The translations under genes were made by a program, and so were the position numbers. The notes below the pieces were generated by a model. It made no database searches. It was not told where the DNA came from and saw only the letters and a program-made list of their open reading frames with translations. Positions 35,676 through 46,191 of a stretch of DNA of 64,000 bases are shown here, one piece after another (positions within the stretch are counted from its first letter, which is position 1; each line of letters starts with the position of its first letter). The DNA is from Xylona heveae TC161 (taxonomy: Eukaryota; Ascomycota; Xylonomycetes; Xylonales; Xylonaceae), in NCBI RefSeq assembly GCF_001619985.1, contig NW_017264193.1, positions 2,237,726 to 2,301,725 of the forward strand, read 5' to 3'.

Positions 35676-37859
35676 ATGTTTACGCATCCGGCCCCTTCAT
35701 CCCCGACGCTCTCGACAACCACTTCTCCTGCCTCCCCCACGTCTCCAACGCGATTAGGCAGACTCAGAGGCTTGAGCTATCTGCGAAGTTATACGAGCAG
35801 CCATCTTCACCATCATTCAAACCCTTCATCAAACGGTGCGCAGTCGCCTCGTTCCGGCCCGCGACCCCACAGTTACGTGGCCCCATCATCTACATCTCGA
35901 GATCCCCGGGACAACTCCAACGCCGCGACCCCATCTTCAGAGATCCCGCAACATACCAGGTCCCAATCGCATTCCAGATCCAATCCCGATATACTCTCAG
36001 GCGTACAGGCTGCCGGCAGCGTCGCCTCGGCGGGAGGCTGGGTTCCCACTGTAGGTGGTCACAGTGGACTTTCGCGAGTCGCAACACGATCCCAGTCGAC
36101 TTCAAACGCAGCTGCTACTGGCCAAGAATCGAATGTGGACGCGAGCATAGGGTTGCTCTCCCTTGGGTCGGAATTACAAAATACTTCAGCCATGATACCG
36201 TCCCCCGTGTATAGTGCGTCAGCAACAGAGTTTGCGAGACTTGATGGACGGCCTGCTACGTCGATTGAACCATCCGTTGCGGTTGACCTTGAATCTGGGT
36301 TGGAGCAGTCTATCCTAGCTCAGAGCATGGAGCCACCCTTATCTTCCAACACACAAATGCCGTCTTTGCGACTGGTGCCGCACCAAGACCCTCGTTCCGC
36401 CAGACCATCATTAACGTTCACTTCGATTTCTCGAACCTTGCCTTCTGCTTCCTCCGTCATCCGCGTTGGAAGATACTCTGATCGGGAAGGAAGTGTAAAT
36501 CCGGCACCCAACGTGCCATCAGATGCGCCAGTTGGCTTCAAATCAAAGGTTGTGAGCCGAAAGCATTGTGAATTCTGGTGCGCAAACGGCCGATGGCACA
36601 TTAAGGATGTGGGGAGCTCGTCTGGCACATTTCTCAATCATATCCGCTTGAGTCAACCAAATTTGGAATCTCGGCCCTTTCCGGTTAACGACGGCGATAT
36701 TGTTCAGCTTGGAATAGATTTTCGTGGCGGAGAAGAAATGATATTCCGCTGCGTCAAAATGAGAGTGGAATGCAACAGAGGGTGGCAGAAGTCATTGAAT
36801 AACTTCAAGTAAGCTATCGTGTCTCAGACGGGAATCTGCAACATTGTGTTGTGCGTAATGACGATGCTAATTGTTTCCTTGCAGCGTAACTACACACAAA
36901 CGCCTTAGAAATCTGAGCAAAGGTCTCACAAAGAAAGATGGGGACACGGCTTCAACACACTCTTCGGAATGTGCAATTTGCTTGATGTCGATAGCAGTGA
37001 GTGTTAGCCCCAATATTGTTTCCATATCATCCAAATTGACACTTTACAGCCTTGCCAATCTCTGTTTGTCGCCCCTTGCTCTCATGTATGGCACTACAAG
37101 TGCATACGCCCGATACTGTCAGGATCCAATTGGCCTCAATTTTTGTGTCCAAATTGTCGAGCTGTGGCAGATTTAGAAGCAGATGTTGATGACCCCGGCA
37201 CCTATGAAGAGTGGCAGGACGAACCTGCCGTTGAACCGACTGAGAATGAACAAGGAGCCAGAAGTGCCGAACTGTCTTCTGAGCAGCCAGCCTTAGATCT
37301 TCAGAGCGTAGCAATCGATGGTGCCTCAACCGAACCTTTGCCTCCCGTGCTATTGTCAGAAGCAATAACCGCGCAACACGCACAAGCCTTACCTGGCGAG
37401 GCCACTGTTGAAGATCTATCTGGCCAAATTGGCGACATGGCTCTAACGGAAGAGCGGCGTTCATCAGACGACCGGGCTCGACGAACGCCGTCAGATTCTT
37501 CAGAAGACTCTGAGAATGATTCCAGCGAGCCCGCTCAAGCTGAGAATGGCAGAGTGTTTGGGGTCTCCTCGCCCAGTGTTGAGTCCTCGTCCACCACGCG
37601 ACCTGTGGATATCCATCCTAATGCACAATCTGGTTCGCGAAGAGGGACCCCACAATATGCCACGGTTGGAGATTTACTCAACTTGGCCGCCGACGGCCAA
37701 TCGTCGTCAATGTCGCTTCCTAATGCTACTGGCTCCCATATTCAAAACGCACTTGCATCCATTGGCGCGGAAGGGCCTATGACTCCTCGGAATGATGCTG
37801 GTCCTTTTATTCTTGATGGTGGCGCTGGAAGGGACCAGTCAACCGACCGCGCTATATAA
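35676..37859 (+). CDS. FHA-RING E3 ubiquitin ligase of the Dma1/Chf family
   Basis: Ubiquitin ligase joining a phosphothreonine-binding FHA domain to a RING finger; relatives act in the spindle and septation checkpoint (S. pombe Dma1, S. cerevisiae Dma1/2). Exons 35676-36808, 36885-36996 and 37050-37859 give 684 residues. The N-terminal 230 residues are Ser/Pro/Thr-rich and disordered. FHA is at about 240-360 (VIRVGRYSDREG, VVSRKHCEFW, VGSSSGTFLNH). RING is at about 407-450: CAICL, then CSHVWHYKC and CPNC, with all expected Cys/His ligands. The tail is acidic and Ser-rich, longer than in yeast Dma1. A further in-frame ATG at 35613 would add 21 residues; the start at 35676 was preferred. Confidence 0.93.
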
Positions 37860-38775
37860 AATTCATATACATCACGACCCCTTATTAGCATGACGATGAA
37901 ATTGCATGATGTCGTTAACGGTTCTTACCTTTTTTCCCCTCCCTTCTCAATCGTCATTGGTATTGGAATTGTTTTTTTGAGCTTGGCCTTTCACCTCATT
38001 TGGGAAATGGTAATGGAAAATCGGACATGGTGGCGAGGGCTGACGTTAAATGGAGCGCATATTCTTCTATTGCATTTCAGCCGATGATCATCCATAGCTC
38101 GGCTGTGGGCGTTTCGAGGTTTTCTTTTGGATTTTCGGCTTCTAATGAAGGATAAAGAGAGACGGGACGGGCCTCTCTTTTGGTAGCATTCTGTTTTAAT
38201 GTCTCATGATCTGAGCTTGCCTTTTTTTTTGCATGGCATTCTGATTTTCCATCTAGTCGTTTCATACTTTCATGTCTTATCATATTTTCTGGAAGGGACT
38301 TATATGCTGACGTTCTTCTTAACGCTGGTGAAAGTACTAATACTAGGATTGGAAATTATGCAGTATGATTCGTTTGATCGCCTTCCAGCATTGCCATCAT
38401 GGATGATGACAACCGTTCAAAAAGTCTGAGTTTCCTGACAATCTAGAAGCTCAGCATTCCTCTGGAGTCTTTTCCAGAAACCTCTCCTTTCTACTAGGTA
38501 GATACCATATATGAAACTTGTCACTTCGCCATTTTTTATGGTCCTTGATAATGAGGAAGCTCCCTTATTCTCACATGAATATGTATGGCCGCTATGCTTC
38601 CTTATATATGGCTAGTCGCTGGAACATAACAGTGAAAAAGGGCTTGCCAAAAGAGGACGCTCGCTGGCCAGCCCAATGCGATTCCTCGTGACATATATAC
38701 CAAAATGTTTCGTCTGGTTAAAAAAAAAAAAAAACCGAACAAGAGCCCCAGACTACACTTGATTTGAAGCATCCT
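37860..38775. other. Convergent intergenic region
   Basis: About 900 bases tail-to-tail, AT-rich, with an A15 run at 38720-38734. No gene or RNA seen. Confidence 0.5.
38720..38734. repeat. A15 homopolymer
   Basis: Poly-A tract about 40 bases downstream of the MoxR-like stop codon. Confidence 0.8.
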
Positions 38776-40334
38776 TTACAGCGGCTGGTCAACCGCCGCC
38801 AGAACATCCTCGATGACATCCTCCGGACCAACCCCGTCGAGGAGAGCAGCCACAGCATCCAACTCGCTTCCCCATTGCATACTTCTTTCATTCTCGGGCG
38901 TAGCTATGAGTATGCGGTGAGGGTAGATTTTGCGGATAGCCAGTGCGACCAGAGACGGCGTTACAAAGTCTTGAAAATGGAGAGTTGCGAGACACCTACA
39001 ATCTACATAAGGCTCAAAGCTCTCTACAATACAGGGCGTAGCCCTGAAGAGTGAAATCATAACATACCTGACTAGAAGATCTAAATGTTTCGATGCGCGG
39101 GCCGAAACTCCTCCATATACTGCGCGGTGCTGTCGTAGAAAAGTGACGATGTTTTGCATATACCGCTTGACTTCAGCGGTGATCATGAGTGACCGGAGGG
39201 GAAGTTTCAAGGCGTTGATGTCCTTAGTAAAAATACCTTGTGTCAATAAAATACTGAAAGACCGGAAAAAACTGGGGTAAAGAAGAAGTAGTACTATACC
39301 TCGGAGCTAAAAGTAGATGTTGAGGCTTTCCCCTCATACATATGCGAGGAATGAGATTTTCGTACAACAGAGGAGAGCGATGCTTGGTCAGTGGAATGCT
39401 GATCAGATGTCTCTTCCCATTCGGGCGCTTCGTCTTCGAGCCCGTGCGAGTGGCTGATGAACATTTGGTCGTTCTGGACGAGATCATTAACACCGTCTCT
39501 GAGGAGAGAAAGGGAGGAAAAATGGAAGCTACGGACAAGATGAGATAGAAGACGCCGTCGTCTGGGTCTTTCATAAGGCATTAGACTGCATATCAAAAAG
39601 GATTTCGGCGCAGAGTGGACTGCTGTTCGGGTATATATTCGTTTGCTTCGAATCAACTTGATATGGGTATTGGGCATCAGCTAGAGAACCGATAGATGGC
39701 AAGTAAAAGATACAAGGGCGGTTCATTTACCTCGAGGACTTGGATCTGAATATGAGGCTCTGCGAGATCGAGATCCTTTGCGATGATTACGTTGGGGAGC
39801 TTTTTGTTCTCCATTGGAGTATCCAATTGAGAGGACCTTCGGATTGAACGGAACTTTGTACCTGCTATGGCCGAGTGATAACTTGATCTCTGCCAAATGA
39901 TATTAGATCACGAACGATGAATATTTAGGAGGATTAGAGCATGGTATTAAATGCACACGTGACAACCAAAGACAAATACTTGAAATTAAAATGATGAGAG
40001 GGAAACATACAAAAGGATCGGAAGAATAGAGATCTGGCCCATCGTCATCTATTAGCACACTGTTGGTGAAGTCCTCCAGTGTCATGTCTTCGCTGCAGCT
40101 CAACGCCACAGAGGTCAGGCCGAAAGTATCCCAGAGTACCTGCACAATTTTAGTATCCAGTAAAATATAATTGAAACCTCATATACAGACCTGTCGCAGC
40201 TCCACTTCCAGTGCCCCCAGTGAATCATTTTGGGCTTCAATAATGCAGTGCTGCTCCGCTATCAAACATAACAGTATCGCAAGCTCCAGGTCGCTTAGAG
40301 CCTGGACTTTGGACGGGAGCGACCCCAGATCCAT
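38776..40334 (-). CDS. Degenerate MoxR/Mg-chelatase-like AAA+ protein (predicted pseudo-ATPase), 387 aa
   Basis: Six exons: 40334-40191, 40139-40011, 39889-39731, 39656-39300, 39222-39068 and 38995-38776. The layout follows MoxR/ChlI AAA+ proteins. LLCLIAEQHCIIEAQND sits where MoxR has its Walker A region but lacks GxxxxGK[ST]. NVIIAKDLDLAEPHIQIQVL matches the Walker B helix (FLDEINRAPPxxQxALLE) with Asp-Glu replaced by Ala-Lys. The C-terminus (HRAVYGGVSARASKHLDLLV, DFVTPSLVALAIRKIYPHR) matches the MoxR lid closely. This suggests an AAA+ fold that no longer hydrolyses ATP; function unknown. The family call is my own alignment from memory. It is head-to-head with vps16, 404 bases apart. The exon 5 acceptor (ACTAAG at 39223) was chosen by phase and is the weakest join. 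Confidence 0.7.
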
Positions 40335-40738
40335 TGGCGTCAGCACGTTGTTGGCTCTTTTTGCCAGTTAATCATCGAGCTAAGTTTGGCTTTGTCACTT
40401 CACGACTGTTGAAGTCACATTATGAAATCGAAAATCGAAGTTTATCAATGCATGCGATGATAACAGCTTCAGAGAGCAATCCAAGTGATGTTGAACGCGG
40501 AAACGGTTACTGACGACGATCTGGAGCTGGAGCTTTAGCGGCGGCGTAGAGCTCGGTTCCCGCTAGGGAGCACCGGTCCCTCCGCCCAAAGAGCTGTGGA
40601 TATTTGGACCAGATACGTTAACCCATCAGACCCAGCTGTGTCTGCTCTATCAGCGCTTTTGCGCTTCCTTCTCTTGGCGCGGATAGCTCAAAGCTCTCGG
40701 AAGACGGGTCGATGCGCTTGTTCTGAGCAACAGTCGTC
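40335..40738. promoter_or_regulatory. Divergent promoter region MoxR-like / vps16
   Basis: A 404-base head-to-head gap that must carry both promoters. No individual factor site is claimed. Confidence 0.55.
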
Positions 40739-43563
40739 ATGTCGAATCCCACCGCCGAATGGGATAAAGTAGGCGACCGCTTCTACCGCAAGGTCCAGCT
40801 GTATACGGCCGTTTTCGATCAGGATTTTGAACTTGAAAACTATATCCTGCGAGCTGCACCCTATGGCGGGGCTATAGGTACGGTTATATTTGCATTCGTC
40901 TTTCAGCTTGGACTAACAATGCGCTGCAGCTCTGTATCGTGACGAGGACAAACTCCATGCATATCGAGGCACCCAGGCCGCCAAATCGAGCATAGATATC
41001 TATAGCTGCGCCGGGAAATTGATTCGACGGGTTAACGTGCGTCGCATTACATCCCTCGTGGCTCATATTTGGCACTGACAGGTTGCAGTGGGACAAAGGT
41101 TCCGTCAAAGGACTGGGTTGGTCCGAGGATGAGAAACTGCTGGTCATAACTCAAGATGGGACTGTGCGCTGTTACTATGACTTGCAGGGCGACTTTACTC
41201 AATTTTCACTCGGAAGCGTTAGTACTGGATCTATTTAGCATATGGACTGGGACCATGTTGACGATGGACTTAGGGGGCTGAAGATATCGGTGTGAAGGAA
41301 TGCCGCTTCTGGTCCACTGGTTTTGTTGCTCTCCTGAACAATAACCATTTGATCGCCGTGTCGAATTATGATGAGCCGCGCCCGAAGTTATTAGCATCAC
41401 CACCAGAGTCGACGGTACATTCTTGGACGATTATTCCCCCGGCATATAGCTTGTCGCGCTCTGTCGAGGTTCTCCTTGCCATCGACCAGACCATCTACGT
41501 TGTTGATGCCACTGAGTCCGAGGATCGCATGCTTCAGAATGGACCTTTCCATCATATCAGTGTCTCTCCCAATGGGAAATTTGCAGCACTATATACAGAG
41601 GATTCAAAGCTGTGGGTTATCAGCAGTGACTTCCAGAACAAGCTCAGCGAGTATGACTCCCGGGTCAAAACAATCCCCAATGACGTCCAATGGTGTGGGA
41701 ACAATTCCGTGATTCTGGCTTGGGAGGATGAAATACATATGGTTGGGCCTAGTGGCGCTTCTACGAAGTACGTTTCTCCCAGGAAACTCTCATGGCGCGC
41801 TAGTTAGCAATCATGCTGATAATGGAGCAGGTACTTTTACGATGGACGTGTTCACGTACTGCCCGACGTTGATGGTGTCCGCCTTATCACTAATGACCTC
41901 TGCGAGTTCCTTCAAAAAGTACCAGGTTAGATTGCGGAAGAGCCTCGACGTATTAGAAGAAATAACTTACTCACTTTCTCCGCAGACGTAACAGAAGATG
42001 TCTTTAAGCTCGGATCTTCTTCTCCGGCCTCAGTGCTACTGGATGCTGTAGACCAACTGGATAAGAAATCGCCCAAAGCAGACGACAATATTCAGCTCAT
42101 CCGGCCAAACCTCGTTGAAGCTGTCGATACTTGTGTCAAAGCGGCTGGGCATGAATTCAGCATTCACTGGCAGAAGCAGCTATTAAAGGCAGCGTCATTT
42201 GGCAAATCCGTCATTGATCTTTATAACAGCGATGAGTTTGTTGACATGTGCGAGGTCTTGCGGATTCTTAACGCCGTTCGATTTTATGAGATTGGTTTGC
42301 CCATTTCTTACGAGCAATTCGTCCGTTTGTCACCAGAGAAGCTGGTGCAACGGCTTATCAATCGACATGAATATCTTCTGGCACTTCGTGTTTCAGAATA
42401 TCTGCGGCTCCCAACTGATAGGGTTTATGTACATTGGGCCAGCCAGAAGGTTCGGGTTTCGACAGAAGATGAAGAGAGCGTTTGTCGTCTCATCGTCCAG
42501 AAATTGGAGGGCAAGCGCGGGATTTCCTTTGAAGAAATTGCCCGTGCGGCATATGATGAAGGACGAGGTAGGCTAGCCACAGAGTTGCTAAACTACGAAC
42601 CTCGCGCGGGCAAGCAAGTCCCGCTGCTCCTGAACATGGAAGAGGACGAAATCGCACTAGACAAAGCGATCGAGAGCGGAGACACCGATTTGGTGTTCTT
42701 CGTCCTTCTTCACCTAAAGAAGAAGTTATCCCTATCAAGCTTCTTTCGCGTGATCAATAATCGGCCAGTGGCTACTGCGCTTGTGGAGTCGTCTGCTCGT
42801 GCTCAGGATTGGGAGTTACTTAAAGATTTGTATTATCAGGATGATCGCAGATTAGATGGCTCGGACTTGCTCATCTCTGAGGCTTTGAAAGTAGAAGACA
42901 TGAACTCTCGGTTTGATAAGCTGAAGATGGCGCAGAAGCTCCTTCAGGACTCCAAGGAACACACTTTTCAGATCAAAGCCATGGACGAGGCGCAGCGCCT
43001 GCTCAAAATGCAGGACGCTTTTGACAAAGACGTGGAATCGGACCTCACAGGTCTTTCTGTCAACGAGACCATCTTCCAGCTCACCAAGCTTGGGCACATG
43101 AAGAGGGCGCAAAAGGTTCAGTCGGAATTTAAGGTTCCAGACAAGACATTTTGGTGGCTTAGACTGCGGGCTTTAGTAGCCAAACGCGACTGGACGGAAC
43201 TTGAGGAGTCAGCCAAGGTTAAAAAATCTCCAATTGGGTGGGAGGTAAGTTCTCTAGATATTGCTGCATTGTTGATGCGGCGTGCATGAACTGACAATTA
43301 CCCTTTTCTCTAAGCCCTTCTTCAACGAAATTTTGGGAGCTGGAAATACCAAGCTCGCATCTCAATTCATACCGAAATGTACGACCCAGACACCAGCGGA
43401 CCGTGTAGAAATGTGGATGAAGTGTGGCTTGATGGTCAAAGCCGGCGAAGAAGCTTTGAAAGCTAAAGACGTCGAAGCACTAGAAAACATCAAATCCAAA
43501 GCCACAGGGAGCGCAGCAAACGAAATAGACCGGATGATCTCACAGTTGACCCGTTCGAGATGA
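40739..43563 (+). CDS. vps16: Vacuolar protein sorting protein Vps16
   Basis: Core subunit shared by the HOPS and CORVET tethering complexes; it binds the SM protein Vps33 for vacuole and endosome fusion. Exons 40739-40877, 40930-41036, 41089-41217, 41274-41767, 41831-41925, 41986-43244 and 43315-43563 give 823 residues, the normal length. The N-terminal beta-propeller runs to about residue 400 (WDKVGDRFYRKVQLYTAVF, WDKGSVKGLGWSEDEKLLVI, PFHHISVSPNGKFAALY). The alpha-solenoid follows (AAGHEFSIHWQKQLLKAASF, SFEEIARAAYDEGRGRLATE), the region that binds Vps33. All joins are canonical and frame-consistent. Confidence 0.96.
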
Positions 43564-43760
43564 TGAAACTTAGAGCATCTTTCTAATTGAGTATTTATGA
43601 TATCCATTGACAATGAAGACAGCCTAGCGCCTTGCATCAAATTAATTATCATCGTTTAAAATTAAACCCGACGCTTTATCACGCTAATACAACAAAAGAA
43701 GTTACAATTTGGTCGTGACGCATTCCTGAACCCAGTAGCCAAGGTCCCTCATCGGCTTCC

Positions 43761-45688
43761 CTAGAATACCGGTACCGTGGGCCCAGTTTCCGGCTTGACA
43801 AATCTTGTGTGATCATCCGCAATCTTCCTCCTGAAAAGTCCCAGATCCTTCAGAAGATCCTGAAGATGCTCTTGCATTTCAACAGCTTCAATATCGCTTG
43901 CCTCTGGGGTATCTTCATCATCCCAATCGAGTCCTGGCTCCGAGTCCGGCGTGGGACTGTCCTCTCTTTCGAAGCTGATCTCAGGAGCTTCTGGATTGGA
44001 GCCCATGCTCAAGGAGCGCCTACCGGTTTCGGCAGGCGGTACAGGAATCGGATTCTTTAAGGACTCGACGGCCAACTTTAGGTGCAGTCTGAGCGCCTCA
44101 TTCTCTGTCTGAAGTGCTCTAATCTTGCATTCGCTGATTTGTCTATCCTCTTCCATGAGACGTTGAATCTTTTCGACTTGCTTCTGGTACTCTTCCAGTT
44201 GCTGGCTCTGCATGTCGTTTTCCCGCCTTGTAGCGGCCTGCTGGAAGCTTACACTGACTTGCAGCATACGAATCGTTTCCTGCATCTCGGCGATCTGGGC
44301 ATCTCTTTCGGCAGCTGAAACGGAATCTTGGTTGACAATAGCCCGAGTACGAATGCGCTTGGCTTGATCGGCGTATCGTAGCGTGGAGAGCGTTTCGTCA
44401 TAGTCGCTGGGTGCGATGCACGCAATCATCGCTGTCTTTGAGTTACCGCCTAGACTGTCTTTGAGCAGCCACGTGAGGATCGAGTCTCGGTAGGGTACAA
44501 TCTCCTTATGCTTCTTTCCACCAGAGCGACCATGACGAGGATCCGCCAGAGCAGCGATAACTCGACCCAAGGTCGTCAAGGACTTGTTGATGTTGGAACC
44601 CTCTCGAAGTCGTTGGCCAGTTGCTTCTGTGGACTTGGCACGCTCTGAGCCAGCAAGATCAACAAGACGAATGCGGGCAAGACGCTCAGTTGTTTCATCA
44701 GTTTCCATGTCGTGATGGATTTGTTTTAGCATAATCGTGAAAACAGCATGCGATCGAGATGACGTATCATTCATCTTCGTGGAAGCAGTTGTGCGGTTCT
44801 AGTTTATACGTTAGCGAGCATCTCTTACTGTGTAGGCATGTTAAGTCTTTACAAGATCGCCCATTCTCATGTACCGCATCAAATCTATGTAGCCTTTTAC
44901 CGGAACTTCTGTCAGGTCCTTGACATAAGGACCTTCTGTTGGTGATTCTCGAATCTTGAGATAGTTGGGCGGGTCCCGGCGTGGGACGAAGAGATCGCGA
45001 ACATGCTCGTTGTAGACTTCAAAATATGAAACACGGACACTATAGCTGATATTCGGAGACGGGTTCGACTCGATCCTCTGAAAGAGATCTTCACATGTCC
45101 GCGGGATCAACCCTGGCCGCTCAGGCGTGCCCATCATAGTGTAACTCTTTCCAGAACCAGTCTGACCGTATGCAAAGATGCACGTATGGTAGCCTTCAAA
45201 ATTATGATCCAGGAACTCTTCACCCAAGCAGTTGTAGACATCCTCTTGATGCGCATAGTGCTCATCTGCTTCATCATGTGACCAGAACGAATTGTCGAAG
45301 GTAAAGCTCTTTTCCTCGACAACCTTTCGCCCTTTTGTCCGAGGATCAAAATTCTCTGCTGACTCTGGGACGAGTAGTTTTGTCACATTGGTGACAGGAT
45401 CCATATCTATCAGGCATTGTGCTCCCTTGTTGATCTCTATTGTTTCGACTAGATTAGCGTTTATGTTGCCAAGTTTGTGACACATAATAGAAACATGCCT
45501 CGCGGTAAAAAGGCTCGAACGCGGACCACAACGCGCACATTTCCACCTGAATTGTCCAGGGATCGCCGCTCTCGTTCGAGCGGGACCACAACCGATTCTC
45601 GCGATCGCAAAGAAGGAGTCGAAGCTGACGATTTGAGCTGCATCAGCTCGGGGGGCAGACGCGGATAAGATCGAGGATCCATCGCCAT
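43761..45688 (-). CDS. uncB: Kinesin-3 family motor, UncB/Nkin3 type, 603 aa
   Basis: Plus-end-directed microtubule motor. Exons 45688-45499, 45436-44853 and 44798-43761. Motor-domain marks are [13 protein letters not shown], the P-loop [13 protein letters not shown], switch [12 protein letters not shown], switch [10 protein letters not shown], and [14 protein letters not shown] coiled coil (about residues 430-510) and an acidic Ser/Pro tail follow. The FHA and PH domains of full-length kinesin-3 are absent, as in the short fungal Nkin3/UncB branch. Intron 1 (45437-45498) starts with GC, not GT; it is the only donor giving the right phase and restores the consensus FLPRE-INKG. A CGCTAAT branch site is present. 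A second acceptor 12 nt upstream would add four residues in frame. It is divergent from trm3. Confidence 0.9.
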
Positions 45689-46191
45689 AGCCTGAAGAAG
45701 GGTCCCAACTACGTGAATTGCCTTCTTGTATTTGAGTCGCTCGTAAGTGTACATAAGAGAGCGGCCATCGACCCAACTTACCCTGGGGATTAATTGGCTG
45801 GGGTGTGGAGGTGATGTGGATACCTCGTCACCGCAAATATCCGAATCGGGTAATGGGTAAACAAATCGACCGGAGCGGAACTTGTTCGCTGGCTTATCGG
45901 GCCGCAACGATCTAACCATCCTTGGAATAATTCAACCTCAAGTTTCTTTCGACTTGGCGATGACAAAATGCTATGCAGGGCACAAATGGCTTCATAATTC
46001 CACACTGCGAGGCGAATGCAATTATTTGGGACAAAACAACAAAAGGGAGACGATTGATCAGTGACGGAATAATCCTCATTCCGCATCTTCAAAATTTTGG
46101 TCCAATGGAGAGTCGGTTGCCAATATAAAAATCCAGATTTTTCTTCTCATCTATTAGACCAATGTCAAAGTCATCCTTGGACCAATAAGCA
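45689..46191. promoter_or_regulatory. Divergent promoter region kinesin / trm3
   Basis: A 503-base head-to-head gap. Four CCAAT pentamers (46102, 46120, 46159 and 46182) and a TATAAAA (46124-46130) lie within 85 bases on the trm3 side. CCAAT is bound by the fungal HAP/AnCF complex, although the last copies may be in the leader. Upstream reading frames extending the kinesin N-terminus were not accepted as coding. Confidence 0.55.

Noticed and set aside
39380-39600. A very short intron in exon 4 of the MoxR-like gene
   Set aside because: A GTCCGT...CTCAG pair exists but is only 38 nt and would break a frame that is otherwise continuous with the lid domain.
45055-45080. tRNA B-box-like GGTTCGACTC
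   Set aside because: Lies inside a kinesin coding exon, with no A-box partner and no cloverleaf potential.
45689-45919. N-terminal extension of the kinesin upstream of the chosen ATG
   Set aside because: No ATG opens the frame here, and the segment lies in the promoter shared with trm3.
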